In this document: positions 17,080-27,069 of the stretch, in pieces
Position numbering within the stretch: position 1 is the stretch's first letter
How the letters are laid out: every line of letters begins with the position of its first letter
DNA from: an uncultured Synechococcales cyanobacterium
GTDB taxonomy: Bacteria; Cyanobacteriota; Cyanobacteriia; Thermosynechococcales; Thermosynechococcaceae
NCBI GenBank assembly: GCA_902806435.1
Contig: CADCWO010000121.1
Location: 1-55,971, forward strand
Direction of reading: 5' to 3'
Length of the DNA: 55,971 nt
Translations under genes and position numbers: made by a program
The notes under the pieces: model-generated
The model's database searches: none
Seen by the model: only the letters and a program-made list of their open reading frames with translations
Told to the model about the DNA's origin: nothing

Positions 17080-19344
17080 TTAGCTTTTTGAACTGATAAC
17101 TGCTACCGGACAGCTCGCCTGGCGGAGAATCGTGTCTACTCGATGACCAAAAAAAGCCCGACCCGTAATCATCCGCAGGTGACTGCCCAGAACAATCAGA
17201 TCCACCTGCTGACTCTGGGCGAACTCAAGAAGTTGACGTTCTGGGCTCGGTCCTTTAAGAACATAGATTTTTACCTCGGCGCCTAAGCTGCGGGCGATTA
17301 CAGCCTGCTGCTCAAGAATCTGCTCGGCGATGGCCGCAGCTGAGTTGATTGCCTCCCGCTCGAAATGGATGTACTCAACTTGGGGCAAATTAACAACATT
17401 AACCAGCAACACAAAGGCCCCGGTTTGGGCGGCAATGGTACTTGCTATTTCAACGGCATACTTGCTGTCCTCTGTACCAATAGTTGGCACTAAGATCCGG
17501 CTGATCTTTTGGTAGGCAATAGGGGAGGACTGGTCCTTGTCTAAGGGCAGACCTGACTTCACAACCATCGTTGCACAGGCGGCCTCTTGAACGACTCGGT
17601 CAACTAGCACGTTGAAAAGGGAACGATTTGAGCGTCCTTGCTCAGTTGCTCCCATCACAATCAAGTCGTAGCCCCTGCTAGCTTCTTTAAGAATTACCTC
17701 GGCCTTATTTTGGCCAGATTCCATTCGGGTTTGTAATGTTGTCCCCTCTGGTAGATGCATCTCCTCGGCTACGGCTGTGAAGGCAGCCTCAGCCGACTGA
17801 TCTTTAATCGTTTCTACCTTTGTCTTCGCTGCTTTGCGCTGGGGTTTCTTGTCACTAGCAGCGAATAGCGCTGTTACCTCGATTAAATTCTGGTGGGCCA
17901 TATGGCTGACTAACTGCGAGGCAAGCTGCACGTTGGTTCCTCCTCGGGTAGGAATTAGCACCCGGCGGATGTTCTTAACAAAGCTACGGCTAGCATGATC
18001 TTCTTTTTCCAGGCGAGCCGCTTCCTCTTCCCCAATTACAACCTTTGATAACGTCCAGCGCAGCAGGGGGGGGGCCATCAGTGAGGTGACAATTGCAACC
18101 ATGACAATAATCGAGTACATAGATTGGCTGAGCACGCCCAAGGATAGACCGATCGTGGCAACAATAATTTCCATTGCCCCACGGGCGTTCATGCCTGAAC
18201 CCATTGCCAAGCCTTCCCAGTGGCTGAGACCACTAATCCGTGAACCGATATAAGCTCCGCTAAATTTGCCAATACAGGCCACCGCCAGAACAATCAGGCC
18301 GACAATCAAGGTTTGCGGTACTAGCAGTTGCAGCAAGTTGACCTTCAGGCCAGCCGCCGCAAAGAAAATGGGGGCTAAAAATCCAGCGGTGATCACCTCC
18401 AGGGTATGACCGGCTTCGCGGCTAAACCGCGGAGATTGACCGGCAAGGATCCCTGTTACAAAAGCACCAAGGGCCGCCTCCAGTCCTAACCAGTGGGTGA
18501 GAGCTGCTGCCCCCAGAGACAGGATCAGTACCGTTGATAAATTAGCTGTCGTTCCACCGATGTTGTCGTCCACCCACATTAAAACTTGAGCCATCAGCTT
18601 GCGCCCAACTGTTAAGGCAAACCCGAGGAACAAGACTGCTGCGCCAATAGAAGTGAAAACTGTAATCAGATTAAACTTACCGCTACTCGCTAAACCGGCA
18701 ACCACAGACAGCAAAATCCAGCCAATTGTATCGTCTGTCATCCCCGCCGCTAGAGTAACTTGACCGATATCACGGCGAATCAGCTTCAGATCCATCAGCA
18801 CTTTAGCAATCACGGGAACTGCGGAAATACTCATCGCCGTGGCAATAAACAAGCTGAATACCAGACGTTGAGATGGATCAGCTAAAAAGCTTTCTGGCAG
18901 CAGCCAGCCCAAACCCAGGCCGGTTGCAAAAGGAATAATAATACCACCAAGGGAAATTATCAGGGCAGTCCTACCCTTGCGCACTATCAGGTTGAGATCA
19001 GTTTCTAGCCCGGTGACAATTAGCAAAAATAACACCCCTAACCAGGAGACCACGGACAGCAAATCCGACTGCAGCTGGCTTTGCGGAAAAATAAAGCCAT
19101 GTAGGGGTGGTAGAACCCAGCCAAACAGAGAAGGACCGAGTAGCACCCCTGCCAGCAGTTCACCGACAACCGGCGGTAGGTTAATCCGCCGCGTTAGCTC
19201 TCCTAAACCCCGTGCGGTCAGGAGCAATAATGTTAGTTGTAAGAGCACTAGTAGTAATTCGTGGTGGCCCAGGGGCTTGATCACTCCCTTTGCTGCTGCT
19301 TGAGCAGCCAGCATAGGCCAGAATAGCGGGGTAAGATTTTCCAT
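17080..19344 (-). CDS. CPA2 cation/proton antiporter fused to two universal stress domains
   Basis: This 754-residue protein has about twelve membrane helices in residues 30-430 with Kef/NapA-type features (PPVVGELLAGVLLGPSLFG; a TDDTIGW motif with tandem Asp in helix 5; GLEAALGAFVTGILAG; GSGMNARGAMEIIVA). Two cytosolic UspA-like modules follow, at about 460-600 (RRVLIPTRGGTNVQ ... YDLIVMGATEQGRSNRSLF) and 615-754 (SRILVPTIGTEDSKYAVEIA ... VDLIVLGSHLRM). It should exchange Na+ or K+ for H+, with the stress domains sensing a nucleotide or energy state. That regulatory idea is family-based. The length is usual for the cyanobacterial fused form. It is oriented away from the small gene upstream on the other strand. 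Confidence 0.88.
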   Translation of the reverse strand: MENLTPLFWPMLAAQAAAKGVIKPLGHHELLLVLLQLTLLLLTARGLGELTRRINLPPVVGELLAGVLLGPSLFGWVLPPLHGFIFPQSQLQSDLLSVVSWLGVLFLLIVTGLETDLNLIVRKGRTALIISLGGIIIPFATGLGLGWLLPESFLADPSQRLVFSLFIATAMSISAVPVIAKVLMDLKLIRRDIGQVTLAAGMTDDTIGWILLSVVAGLASSGKFNLITVFTSIGAAVLFLGFALTVGRKLMAQVLMWVDDNIGGTTANLSTVLILSLGAAALTHWLGLEAALGAFVTGILAGQSPRFSREAGHTLEVITAGFLAPIFFAAAGLKVNLLQLLVPQTLIVGLIVLAVACIGKFSGAYIGSRISGLSHWEGLAMGSGMNARGAMEIIVATIGLSLGVLSQSMYSIIVMVAIVTSLMAPPLLRWTLSKVVIGEEEAARLEKEDHASRSFVKNIRRVLIPTRGGTNVQLASQLVSHMAHQNLIEVTALFAASDKKPQRKAAKTKVETIKDQSAEAAFTAVAEEMHLPEGTTLQTRMESGQNKAEVILKEASRGYDLIVMGATEQGRSNRSLFNVLVDRVVQEAACATMVVKSGLPLDKDQSSPIAYQKISRILVPTIGTEDSKYAVEIASTIAAQTGAFVLLVNVVNLPQVEYIHFEREAINSAAAIAEQILEQQAVIARSLGAEVKIYVLKGPSPERQLLEFAQSQQVDLIVLGSHLRMITGRAFFGHRVDTILRQASCPVAVISSKS

Positions 19345-19871
19345 GGCGCCTTTCTACTAAACTAATGGTGCTAACTGAGTGATAGACGATATTGATATAG
19401 CCATCTTCGTCGGTCTGTAGACCATACTCCTGAGCTACAGATTGAATGCTGCGATTGTAAAACTGTGGTGAGGTTGGAAAAAATTTTAGACCCGACGTCC
19501 GACCTTCTTCAGTGGCAGACTGCTGTCAGCATTGATAATAGTGTCTCCACTATCATCCACTTGTTCCATGTCTCTCGTCGGCGGATGTACATATTGACTG
19601 GGTCTGCAATCTTAGTATGGAAAACAGTTATCTATCAGCACCACCATTACACCTTAAAAGCGCTCAAATAAGCTCTCAAAGGTAGAGCTTTGGACAGCTT
19701 ACAGTAACACTTGAAACATTCGTTGAATGCTTAGTGCAGACGAAAACCTGGACTGTTGATATAGGTCAAGCGTATCCACGATTTGTAACAGCATATCTCG
19801 ATAAATAGGTATGTAGCACGATTCATGAATTTAGTATTGAAGATGCGATCGCACCAGAATACTGCTTAGAG
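19345..19871. other. Intergenic, nothing recognisable
   Basis: About 525 bases lie between two minus-strand genes. A 68-codon plus frame (19465-19671) has no family resemblance and no ribosome site. A HIP1 octamer lies at about 19848. The antiporter promoter must lie near 19350-19450, but no clear boxes are visible. Confidence 0.35.
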
Positions 19872-20999
19872 CTAGCAGTTTCGCCAAGTCCACCAGGCGA
19901 ATCGAAAAGAAAAGGCGATGAGCAATAGGGTGAAGTAGCCTAGAGTGGCATATCCCCAGCGAGGATAGCGGGCAAGCAACATGCCCAGCGCGATCGCCAG
20001 CGACACAATTCCGTAAGCGTAGCGATCCACGGAACTTAAACTACCAGAGGCCAAGATTAAGGCCAAGGCACAAAAGCCATAGACAACGACGACAGTGCTG
20101 AGCCTGTGGCGTAAGTGCCACAACAGGTAGCCACCCCCCAAAATCATGATTGCTTTGATGAACTCTGTGCCGAATGCCAGACCATCTACCAACAGCCGAA
20201 ACCAAGCCAGCCAATCTAGGCCCAAGGAAGCCCGCCATGCCTGCTGCACATGGACAAAGGCTAAGGGATCGGCAAACCGAATACCACAGTAGATACTGAA
20301 CAATAGCAGTCCTCCGCCGGTAGCTAAACCTGCAACATAGGCAGTCGCTGGCCTGCGTTCTCTCCAGGCTGTGATCAGCAGCGCTGGTACAAGTGCAGCA
20401 CCCGTGATCCGGGTTGCACTCGCCATTGCTCCCCAGAGGGCTGCTCGAAGATGCTGGTGGTTATCAAAGGCTTGTAAAGAGGCTGTACTCAAAAACAGAA
20501 ATAACCCCTCTGTGTAAATTACTGTGCCAAACAGGGAGTAAGGGCACCAAGCCAATACTGCCGTTGCCCACCTGGCAGTCTCGGTACTATGGCGCTCCTG
20601 CACCCAATGGTAGAGAACCAGCAGTGACCCCAAAAATGCGAGGTTATTTACCAGTGTCCCGGCGACTTCAAACGGTAAGCCGAGCAGCATCACCCCACGA
20701 GTAATCAGAGGAAAGAACGGAAAGAAGGCGATATTGCTGTACTTGCCATCGGTAAAGCCGTAGCCAGAGGTAGCGATCGTCTTGTACCAGGCACCATCCC
20801 AATGGGCAAAAAGTTGCCAACCAGGGGTGGGAATATAATTGGGAACAAACCCTAAGTGTGGGTAGGAGTGATTTACAGGTGGTAGGTGTAGTAATGGCGC
20901 AACTCCCTGCATGGCAACCACTACCACGACTCGGCTCAGAAGCCACATAAAGATGATAAAAATAAGGCCATTGGTCCATCGGCTCGCCATAACCTTCAA
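19872..20999 (-). CDS. PIG-V-like integral membrane mannosyltransferase
   Basis: This 375-residue protein has about nine membrane helices and resembles the PIG-V/GT-C mannosyltransferases, which use a lipid-linked mannose donor at the membrane surface. The first lumenal loop carries the catalytic-type motif HWDGAWYKTIATSGYGF (near residue 66), followed by IAFFPFFPLI, the conserved pair seen in this family. ASATRITGAALVPALL lies near residue 195. Bacterial members are poorly studied, so donor and acceptor are unknown; a role in envelope polysaccharide or lipid glycosylation is a guess. No sugar genes flank it. The start is ATG 20999 or the ATG three codons in. Confidence 0.78.
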   Translation of the reverse strand: MKVMASRWTNGLIFIIFMWLLSRVVVVVAMQGVAPLLHLPPVNHSYPHLGFVPNYIPTPGWQLFAHWDGAWYKTIATSGYGFTDGKYSNIAFFPFFPLITRGVMLLGLPFEVAGTLVNNLAFLGSLLVLYHWVQERHSTETARWATAVLAWCPYSLFGTVIYTEGLFLFLSTASLQAFDNHQHLRAALWGAMASATRITGAALVPALLITAWRERRPATAYVAGLATGGGLLLFSIYCGIRFADPLAFVHVQQAWRASLGLDWLAWFRLLVDGLAFGTEFIKAIMILGGGYLLWHLRHRLSTVVVVYGFCALALILASGSLSSVDRYAYGIVSLAIALGMLLARYPRWGYATLGYFTLLLIAFSFRFAWWTWRNC

Positions 21000-21304
21000 A
21001 AAATTGCAGGCAGTTGTCTTTTAATGAACAGAATTTTAGCTGGACAAGTATCTATCTATAATGCTCCGCTTCTTCCGAACAGATCTAAGCAGTTCGCAAC
21101 AAGCCTCTATGCTACGTCCTGAACAGGCATAGACCTTGGAATGCAGAGTAAAAATGGGATGCTTCTAGTGGCACATGCTCCGAAGTATCTGGAAGATACC
21201 AACTAAAGATCAATCTATATTCTTAACCAGTAAGCTAATTCTGTTCCCTTACTTGGACCAAACTAGGTCAAATCCTGCTCGAATAACCTCTAAACCCATT
21301 CATC

Positions 21305-22126
21305 ATGAAACCATCTTCATTACAAGTTTTTCTAGATATTGCAACTGAGGCGGCCCTGGCTGGTGGTGAGGTACTGCAAGCTTATTGGGGGAAGCTAGAG
21401 GGCGTGGAAGAAAAAGGTCGTCCAGGAGACTTGCTCACCGTAGCAGACAAAGCAGCAGAAGTCGCTGTACTGGATGTTTTACAACGTCATTTCCCTAACC
21501 ATCAAATCTTGGCAGAAGAATCTGGGCATCAGGGGGAGCAACAAAGCCCATACCTCTGGGCAATTGATCCGCTGGATGGTACAACAAACTACGCTCACCA
21601 GTATCCATTCTGGGCTACTTCTGTCGGTCTACTCATTGAGGGGGTGCCGCAGGTGGGGGTCATTTTTGATCCGCTTCATAATGATTTATTTCGGGCCGCC
21701 ACTGGGCTGGGAGCAACTCGTAACCGCCGGCCAATTCAAGTTTCACAAACAGCAGATTTGAGTAAAAGCCTTTTAGTGACTGGATTTGCCTATGATCGCC
21801 AAGAAACCCCTGACAACAACTACGCCGAGTTTTGTCACTTAACCCATATCACTCAAGGCGTACGCCGCAGCGGCTCTGCATCGATTGATCTTGCCTCTGT
21901 AGCCTGTGGCCGATTGGATGGCTACTGGGAGCGAGGACTATCCCCTTGGGATATTGCCGCCGGAATTGTGATAGTTCAAGAGGCTGGTGGTAAAGTTACA
22001 GCCTATGATGGTAGTCCCCAGGAGCTTGATTCTGGTCGCATCCTCGCAACCAATGGGCGAATTCACGAAGCCCTGAGCCAGCAGTTACTGGAAGTACAGC
22101 CACTGCCTGTAATCACAGGTGGATAG
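21305..22126 (+). CDS. Inositol monophosphatase family protein
   Basis: This 273-residue Mg2+-dependent phosphatase has all the family's metal ligands: EE in QILAEESGHQG (E71, E72), DPLDGTTN (D88, D91) and the C-terminal SPWDIAAG. In cyanobacteria such proteins act on inositol-1-phosphate, or on histidinol-phosphate in the histidine pathway. The hisZ and hisG genes lie 1-3 kb downstream on the same strand, so a histidinol-phosphatase role (HisN type) is worth keeping open, though the J-domain gene intervenes and the sequence motifs do not decide it. Length is normal. Start ATG 21305; no strong Shine-Dalgarno sequence is seen. Confidence 0.88.
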   Translation: MKPSSLQVFLDIATEAALAGGEVLQAYWGKLEGVEEKGRPGDLLTVADKAAEVAVLDVLQRHFPNHQILAEESGHQGEQQSPYLWAIDPLDGTTNYAHQYPFWATSVGLLIEGVPQVGVIFDPLHNDLFRAATGLGATRNRRPIQVSQTADLSKSLLVTGFAYDRQETPDNNYAEFCHLTHITQGVRRSGSASIDLASVACGRLDGYWERGLSPWDIAAGIVIVQEAGGKVTAYDGSPQELDSGRILATNGRIHEALSQQLLEVQPLPVITGG

Positions 22127-22277
22127 GTCAAAAATACTGTTAATTACCAAGCGCTGTAGAAAAGAAGTTTTGGCGTCTCGTCTAAGCTGGAGCCGCTTTC
22201 TGCCGCCTTTGGCATCAAAAAGAAGGCCATTTCCGTAAACTACACTAGAAGGAATCAAAGCAATGAGATAATGCGGG

Positions 22278-23207
22278 ATGTCTTTTCAAAGCGATCGGGG
22301 GCTAGCTAAGTTTGATTATGTGGACCACCATGCCATCTTAGGAATACCTATTGACGGGAAGGTAGGTGATATCCGTAAGCGTTATCTCAAGATTGCTCGA
22401 AGTTTACACCCAGATAGCTGTATGGAAGGTGATAAACAACTTGCCAGCCAGCTGTTATCAAAATTGGTCAACCCCGCCTATGAAAAGCTGACTCAAGATA
22501 AAGAGCGCACCGAGTACGAAGTTTTACTTAGGTTATTAGGCCAGCGGGTTCTTCAGCAAAAAAACGGTGTTGAACTGAAGAGTGAATTAGCTCAGCAGTT
22601 GTTTAGGGCCAATGACCCAGACAATTTCTATAAAAATTCTGTACAGGATATAGCCGAGAAGCAATACCAAGTGCTGGACCAGGCGATTGAACTGATCGGC
22701 GAACTGAGTGAGTTGAACCTGGCCTACCTGGTGGTGAAAGCAGGCAAGGGAGAAGTGACTATTGGGAGGCCAAAGCAAAGTCTAACCCCTGGAAGTACTG
22801 GTGCGGTACAAGCTAGCTCCTTGACTCCCCAGCAGCAACCAGCCACCCCGGCACCCCCACCTCAGGTCAGCACGCCTTCCCCCAATCAAACGTTTGTTAA
22901 CCAGTATTACCGGCGAGCCGAAGAATTCTTAGCTAAAAACAACCTGCAACAAGCAATTTTAGAACTTCGAGATGCGCTGAAGTTAGAGCCAAGCCATAGC
23001 CGATGTCACGCTTTAATCGGTACAATCTACCTACGGCAAAACCAAATAACTATGGCTAAGGTGCATTTAAATCAAGCCTTAAAGCTTGATCCGAAAAATG
23101 CTATCGCCCTGGCGGGTAAGCAGCAGTTAGACAAGTTAGAGCAAAAAGGTAATGCCGCAAAGCAGAGTGGTGGTTTATTTGGTTTGTTTGGCGGTAAGAA
23201 AAAGTAA
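22278..23207 (+). CDS. J-domain protein with C-terminal TPR repeats
   Basis: This 309-residue protein has an N-terminal J domain (residues about 14-75) with the HPD motif at 44-46 (RSLHPDSCM), which would stimulate the ATPase of a DnaK partner. A helical middle part is followed by a Gln/Pro-rich linker (residues 170-208) and two TPR motifs (YYRRAEEFLAKNNLQQAILE and a second ending in LKLDPKNAIALAGK). The protein ends GLFGLFGGKKK. It lacks the zinc and client-binding domains of true DnaJ, so it is a specialised co-chaperone. The client is unknown. hisZ begins 5 bases after the stop, so they are probably co-transcribed. Confidence 0.88.
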   Translation: MSFQSDRGLAKFDYVDHHAILGIPIDGKVGDIRKRYLKIARSLHPDSCMEGDKQLASQLLSKLVNPAYEKLTQDKERTEYEVLLRLLGQRVLQQKNGVELKSELAQQLFRANDPDNFYKNSVQDIAEKQYQVLDQAIELIGELSELNLAYLVVKAGKGEVTIGRPKQSLTPGSTGAVQASSLTPQQQPATPAPPPQVSTPSPNQTFVNQYYRRAEEFLAKNNLQQAILELRDALKLEPSHSRCHALIGTIYLRQNQITMAKVHLNQALKLDPKNAIALAGKQQLDKLEQKGNAAKQSGGLFGLFGGKKK

Positions 23208-23212
23208 AGCGA

Positions 23213-24412
23213 ATGATTTATCAACCGCCTAGTGGGGCCAGGGATTTATTACCCTTAGACGTTGCCCAGAAGTGCTGGATTGAGCAGCGTCTTCAGCAAG
23301 TATTTAACTGCTGGAGTTATCAGCGCATCATCACGCCGACCCTGGAGCGGTTGGATACCTTAATGGCTGGGGGAGCAATTCAGCCGGAAACGGTCATTCA
23401 ACTTCGTGATGCGGAAGAAGCCATTCTTGGCCTGCGCCCAGAGTTAACTGCTTCTATTGCTAGGGCTGCTGTCACCCGGATGGCCGGAGTCACTTATCCT
23501 CAACGGCTCTACTACAATGCCAATATTTTTCGCCAGACCCAAGATAGCTATAGCAGTCAACAGGAATTTTTCCAAGCAGGGGTGGAATTATTAGGTTGCT
23601 CTGGATTGCTGGCTGACGCAGAAATTCTCTTACTGCTGGCAGACTGTTTGGATAGCTTGGGCCTCCAGCGCTGGCACCTAATTTTAGGCGAAGCAGAACT
23701 AACGCGATCGCTACTGGCTGATTTCCCTCTGCCTTTGCGCGAACAAGTGCGTCATAGTATTGCCCAGCTAGACCGTGTCGCCCTGGAAGCTTTATCTCTA
23801 TCCCCACAACTTCAACAGCGGGCACTTTTCCTACTCGATTTGCGTGGTAAGCCAGGGGATGTTCTGCAACGGGTTGGGGGGTTAGACCTTGCCCCAGCCC
23901 AGCGATTAGTCCTCAACAATCTCAAATCTTTAGTTGAGGTCCTAGGGGAACGATTCTCGCTCACCCTCGACCTCAGCTTGATTCAAACCTTTGATTACTA
24001 CACAGGGCTTGTATTTGAGGCAGTGATTGACACAGAATCTGGAGTGCAAGTGTTAGGTAAAGGAGGACGCTACGATCAATTGCTCAGTTTATATCATCCT
24101 CAAGGGCAACTAGTACCTGGGATTGGATTTGCCCTAAACATTGAAGACTTGCATCAAGTCCTGCTGCCCACTGCTCAGCTGCCGCAGCAAACCCCAGCCA
24201 GTGATTGGTTGGTGGTACCAGAGGACGAGCAGGCGATCTCCGCTGCTTTTACCTATGCTCAGCACCTGAGAGCAGAGGCAAAGCGAGTTGAAATTGATCT
24301 GGTGCCTCGAACAACAGAATCTATTTGGGAATACGCCCGTCAGCACCGGATCCCTCAGATTGCCTGGGTTTCAGCAGATGGCTCCCCTCGGATCATTGCC
24401 CCACCTGCTTAG
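23213..24412 (+). CDS. hisZ: ATP phosphoribosyltransferase regulatory subunit HisZ
   Basis: This 399-residue protein is a class II histidyl-tRNA-synthetase paralogue that has lost charging activity and serves as the regulatory subunit of short-form HisG in histidine synthesis. It begins YQPPSGARDLLPLDVAQK and contains RIITPTLERLDTL, LRPELTASIARA (motif 2-like) and VLGKGGRYDQLL. The tRNA-binding C-terminal domain of HisS is absent. HisZ is found only where HisG is short, and the short hisG is the next gene, so the pairing is complete. It is 5 bases after the J-domain gene, sharing its transcript. Confidence 0.92.
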   Translation: MIYQPPSGARDLLPLDVAQKCWIEQRLQQVFNCWSYQRIITPTLERLDTLMAGGAIQPETVIQLRDAEEAILGLRPELTASIARAAVTRMAGVTYPQRLYYNANIFRQTQDSYSSQQEFFQAGVELLGCSGLLADAEILLLLADCLDSLGLQRWHLILGEAELTRSLLADFPLPLREQVRHSIAQLDRVALEALSLSPQLQQRALFLLDLRGKPGDVLQRVGGLDLAPAQRLVLNNLKSLVEVLGERFSLTLDLSLIQTFDYYTGLVFEAVIDTESGVQVLGKGGRYDQLLSLYHPQGQLVPGIGFALNIEDLHQVLLPTAQLPQQTPASDWLVVPEDEQAISAAFTYAQHLRAEAKRVEIDLVPRTTESIWEYARQHRIPQIAWVSADGSPRIIAPPA

Positions 24413-24486
24413 GCAAGCTTCAGAGCTGAGGCATTTAGTCGCTGGCTCATCCATTAACCTGCACAAGTCAATCCAGAGAATCATTT

Positions 24487-25128
24487 ATGCTGACCATTGC
24501 CCTCCCGAAAGGAGCGTTGCTAAAAGATAGCATTCGCTTGCTGAAGTCCATTGGCCTAGATTTTAGTGGGTTTCTTGAGCCAGCCAACCGCCAATTACAA
24601 GTGTTTGATGCCACTGGAACTGCTAAGGCTTTCTTAGTCAGAACTCAAGATGTTCCCGTCTATGTCGAGTACGGGCAAGCTCAGTTGGGAGTGGTTGGCT
24701 ATGATGTGCTGCGGGAAAAACAGCCACAGGTTGCCCAGTTGATGGACTTGAGGTTTGGGCGTTGCCGTCTATCGGTTGCGGTCAAACAGTCCAGTAGTTA
24801 CCGTTCCGCTCTAGAACTACCAGCTCACAGTCGGGTGGCGTCTAAGTTTACCTATTGTGCCCACGCCTACTTTCGTGATCTGGATTTGCCGGTTGAGATT
24901 ATTCCGCTCTACGGTTCCGTGGAGCTAGGACCCATTACTGGCATGTCGGCAGCGATTGTGGATTTGGTCTCGACTGGACAGACTTTGCGCGAGAATGGTC
25001 TGGTAGAACTAGACGTTTTGTTTGAAAGTACAGCACGGTTGATTGCCCATCCCTTGAGCTACCGTCTGGATAGCTATCGCTTGCATCATTGGGTTGAGCA
25101 ATTGCGCTCAGCCACGGTAACGACCTAA
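24487..25128 (+). CDS. hisG: ATP phosphoribosyltransferase catalytic subunit HisG (short form)
   Basis: This enzyme does the first step of histidine synthesis, joining ATP and PRPP. At 213 residues it is the short form that lacks the allosteric C-terminal domain and needs HisZ, encoded 75 bases upstream. Visible motifs are the N-terminal [15 protein letters not shown], the [16 protein letters not shown] segment and the PRPP-binding loop [20 protein letters not shown]. Feedback control by histidine would act through the complex. The start ATG 24487 matches the family's usual MLTIALPKG beginning. Confidence 0.95.
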   Translation: MLTIALPKGALLKDSIRLLKSIGLDFSGFLEPANRQLQVFDATGTAKAFLVRTQDVPVYVEYGQAQLGVVGYDVLREKQPQVAQLMDLRFGRCRLSVAVKQSSSYRSALELPAHSRVASKFTYCAHAYFRDLDLPVEIIPLYGSVELGPITGMSAAIVDLVSTGQTLRENGLVELDVLFESTARLIAHPLSYRLDSYRLHHWVEQLRSATVTT

Positions 25129-25175
25129 CTGCGACTTCCTAACGAAACGCCCAGAATGGATTTTAACAAGTTTCT

Positions 25176-26999
25176 ATGACCGCTTCTCCTCTGGCCTCGC
25201 CAGCTCAATCTCGGACTCGTGAGAGCGACTGGCGGTTATTTTTGCGGCTGGTACCCTATGCCCGTCGTCACAGCCGTCTACTGTTGGTGACCGGGGTTCT
25301 CCTGGTGCCCCTGGCGGTAGCAGGTGCGGTGCAGCCGATCTTAATTGGGCAGGCTATTGCCCTGCTGCGCCAAGAACCTACCACCTTTTTGCTGTTGAAG
25401 GACCAAAACTTAGCCACCGGCATTAACATCTTGGCGGGGCTATTGCTACTAACGGTAGCCGTGCGGTTTAGCTTCCAGGCTATTCAGGGCTACCTGGTCC
25501 AAAAGGTGGGCCAGCAGATCACTGCCGATATTCGCAACGATTTGTTTGATCATGTTACCTCCCTAGCAGCGCGCTTTTTTGATCGCACACCCGTCGGCCA
25601 ATTGATTACACGTTTGACTAATGACGTTGAGGCTTTGGGAGACGTATTTTCGACCGGTGCGATTGGGATTGTCAGTGATTTGCTATCGATTGTCGTGATC
25701 GCGATCGCTATGTTTCTGCGGCAGTGGCAGTTGGCAGCGCTACTAGTGCTGATGTTGATCCCAGTCATGGGCTTAATTCTCTACTTCCAATACCAGTACC
25801 GCAAAGCAAACTACAAAGCACGGGAAGAACTTTCAGCCCTCAATTCTAACTTGCAAGAAAATATTGTCGGAATTGGGATTGTTCAATTATTCCGGCGGGA
25901 GCGGTTTAATTCGCAGCTGTTCCGTAAGATTAACCAGCGCTACATCGGTGAAGTGGATAAAACTATCTTCCACGACGCGGCAGTGTCTTCAACCCTGGAA
26001 TGGGTAGGATTTGTGGCAATCGCTGGCGTCCTGTGGCTTGGGGGACTGTGGGTGATGCGCGACACCTTGGATGTGGGTAGGCTTACGGAGTTTATCCTTT
26101 TTTCTCAACGGTTATTTGATCCGCTACGACAACTAGCGGAAAAGTTTACTGCGATCCAAGCCGGTTTTACGGCGGTGGAGCGGATCAGCGGCATTATGAG
26201 AGAGCCGGTGGAGATTCGCGACCCAGAGCACCCGAAATCTTTACCCCCAGCTGAGGACGGCCCGCAAGGGGAAGTGCGGTTCGAGAATGTCTGGTTTGCC
26301 TATAAAGACGATGAGTACATTCTGCGGAACTTGAGTTTCACGATTCAACCCGGTGAAAAGGTAGCGATCGTTGGCCCCACGGGGGCTGGGAAAAGCTCGA
26401 TTATCCGGCTGCTGTGCCGCCTCTACGAAACCACGCGAGGCCAGATCCTGGTGGATGGTCTGGATGTGCGAGATTTGCCACAAACAGAACTGCGTCGCCA
26501 CATTGGCGTCATCCTGCAGGAGGGGTTTTTATTTGCCGGAGATGTTAAAAGCAACATTGCCTTAGGCGAAACCTATTCCCTGTCAGAGATCCAGGCGGCG
26601 GCTGAACAAATGAATGTGGCCCGGTTTATCGAGCAACTCCCCCAAGGCTATGACACCTTGCTGCGAGAGCGGGGCACAAATCTTTCCGGCGGGCAAAAGC
26701 AACTACTCGCTTTCGCCCGAGCTGCCATCCGCAATCCTCGGATTCTGGTGCTAGATGAAGCAACGGCGAACCTAGACGTGGCGACAGAAGGCCTGATTCA
26801 GGATGCCTTAGAGCACCTGCTTGTGGACCGAACGGCAATCATCATTGCCCACCGCCTTTCCACGATCCGCAATGCGGACCGGATTCTTGTCCTCAGTAAA
26901 GGCGAACTCGCAGAATCAGGTAGCCATGACCAGTTGCTCCGCCAGGGAGGAATTTACGCTAGTTTGTACCGACTGCAAATGCTTGGCCAAACGGTATGA
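25176..26999 (+). CDS. ABC exporter, fused permease and ATPase
   Basis: A half-transporter of 607 residues with an N-terminal six-helix membrane domain (about 35-320) and a nucleotide-binding domain. Walker A is GPTGAGKSS, the signature LSGGQKQLL, Walker B ILVLDEATANLD and the H-loop IIAHRLSTI. It belongs to the MdlB/MsbA-like exporters, which work as dimers and expel lipids or drugs; the substrate cannot be told from the sequence. It follows hisG by 47 bases on the same strand but is not expected to function with it. A small hairpin (ATCCTG...CAGGAT) follows at about 27016-27034, between it and the convergent oxidoreductase. Confidence 0.9.
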   Translation: MTASPLASPAQSRTRESDWRLFLRLVPYARRHSRLLLVTGVLLVPLAVAGAVQPILIGQAIALLRQEPTTFLLLKDQNLATGINILAGLLLLTVAVRFSFQAIQGYLVQKVGQQITADIRNDLFDHVTSLAARFFDRTPVGQLITRLTNDVEALGDVFSTGAIGIVSDLLSIVVIAIAMFLRQWQLAALLVLMLIPVMGLILYFQYQYRKANYKAREELSALNSNLQENIVGIGIVQLFRRERFNSQLFRKINQRYIGEVDKTIFHDAAVSSTLEWVGFVAIAGVLWLGGLWVMRDTLDVGRLTEFILFSQRLFDPLRQLAEKFTAIQAGFTAVERISGIMREPVEIRDPEHPKSLPPAEDGPQGEVRFENVWFAYKDDEYILRNLSFTIQPGEKVAIVGPTGAGKSSIIRLLCRLYETTRGQILVDGLDVRDLPQTELRRHIGVILQEGFLFAGDVKSNIALGETYSLSEIQAAAEQMNVARFIEQLPQGYDTLLRERGTNLSGGQKQLLAFARAAIRNPRILVLDEATANLDVATEGLIQDALEHLLVDRTAIIIAHRLSTIRNADRILVLSKGELAESGSHDQLLRQGGIYASLYRLQMLGQTV

Positions 27000-27069
27000 G
27001 CTGGCGGAACGGCACTTATCCTGCCATTTCAGGATGACGTGAGGGATGGCTCACTGCTTCTACAGGTGG

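Noticed and set aside
19465-19671. 68-codon plus frame in the antiporter upstream region
   Set aside because: No ribosome site, no family pattern, no conserved neighbour.
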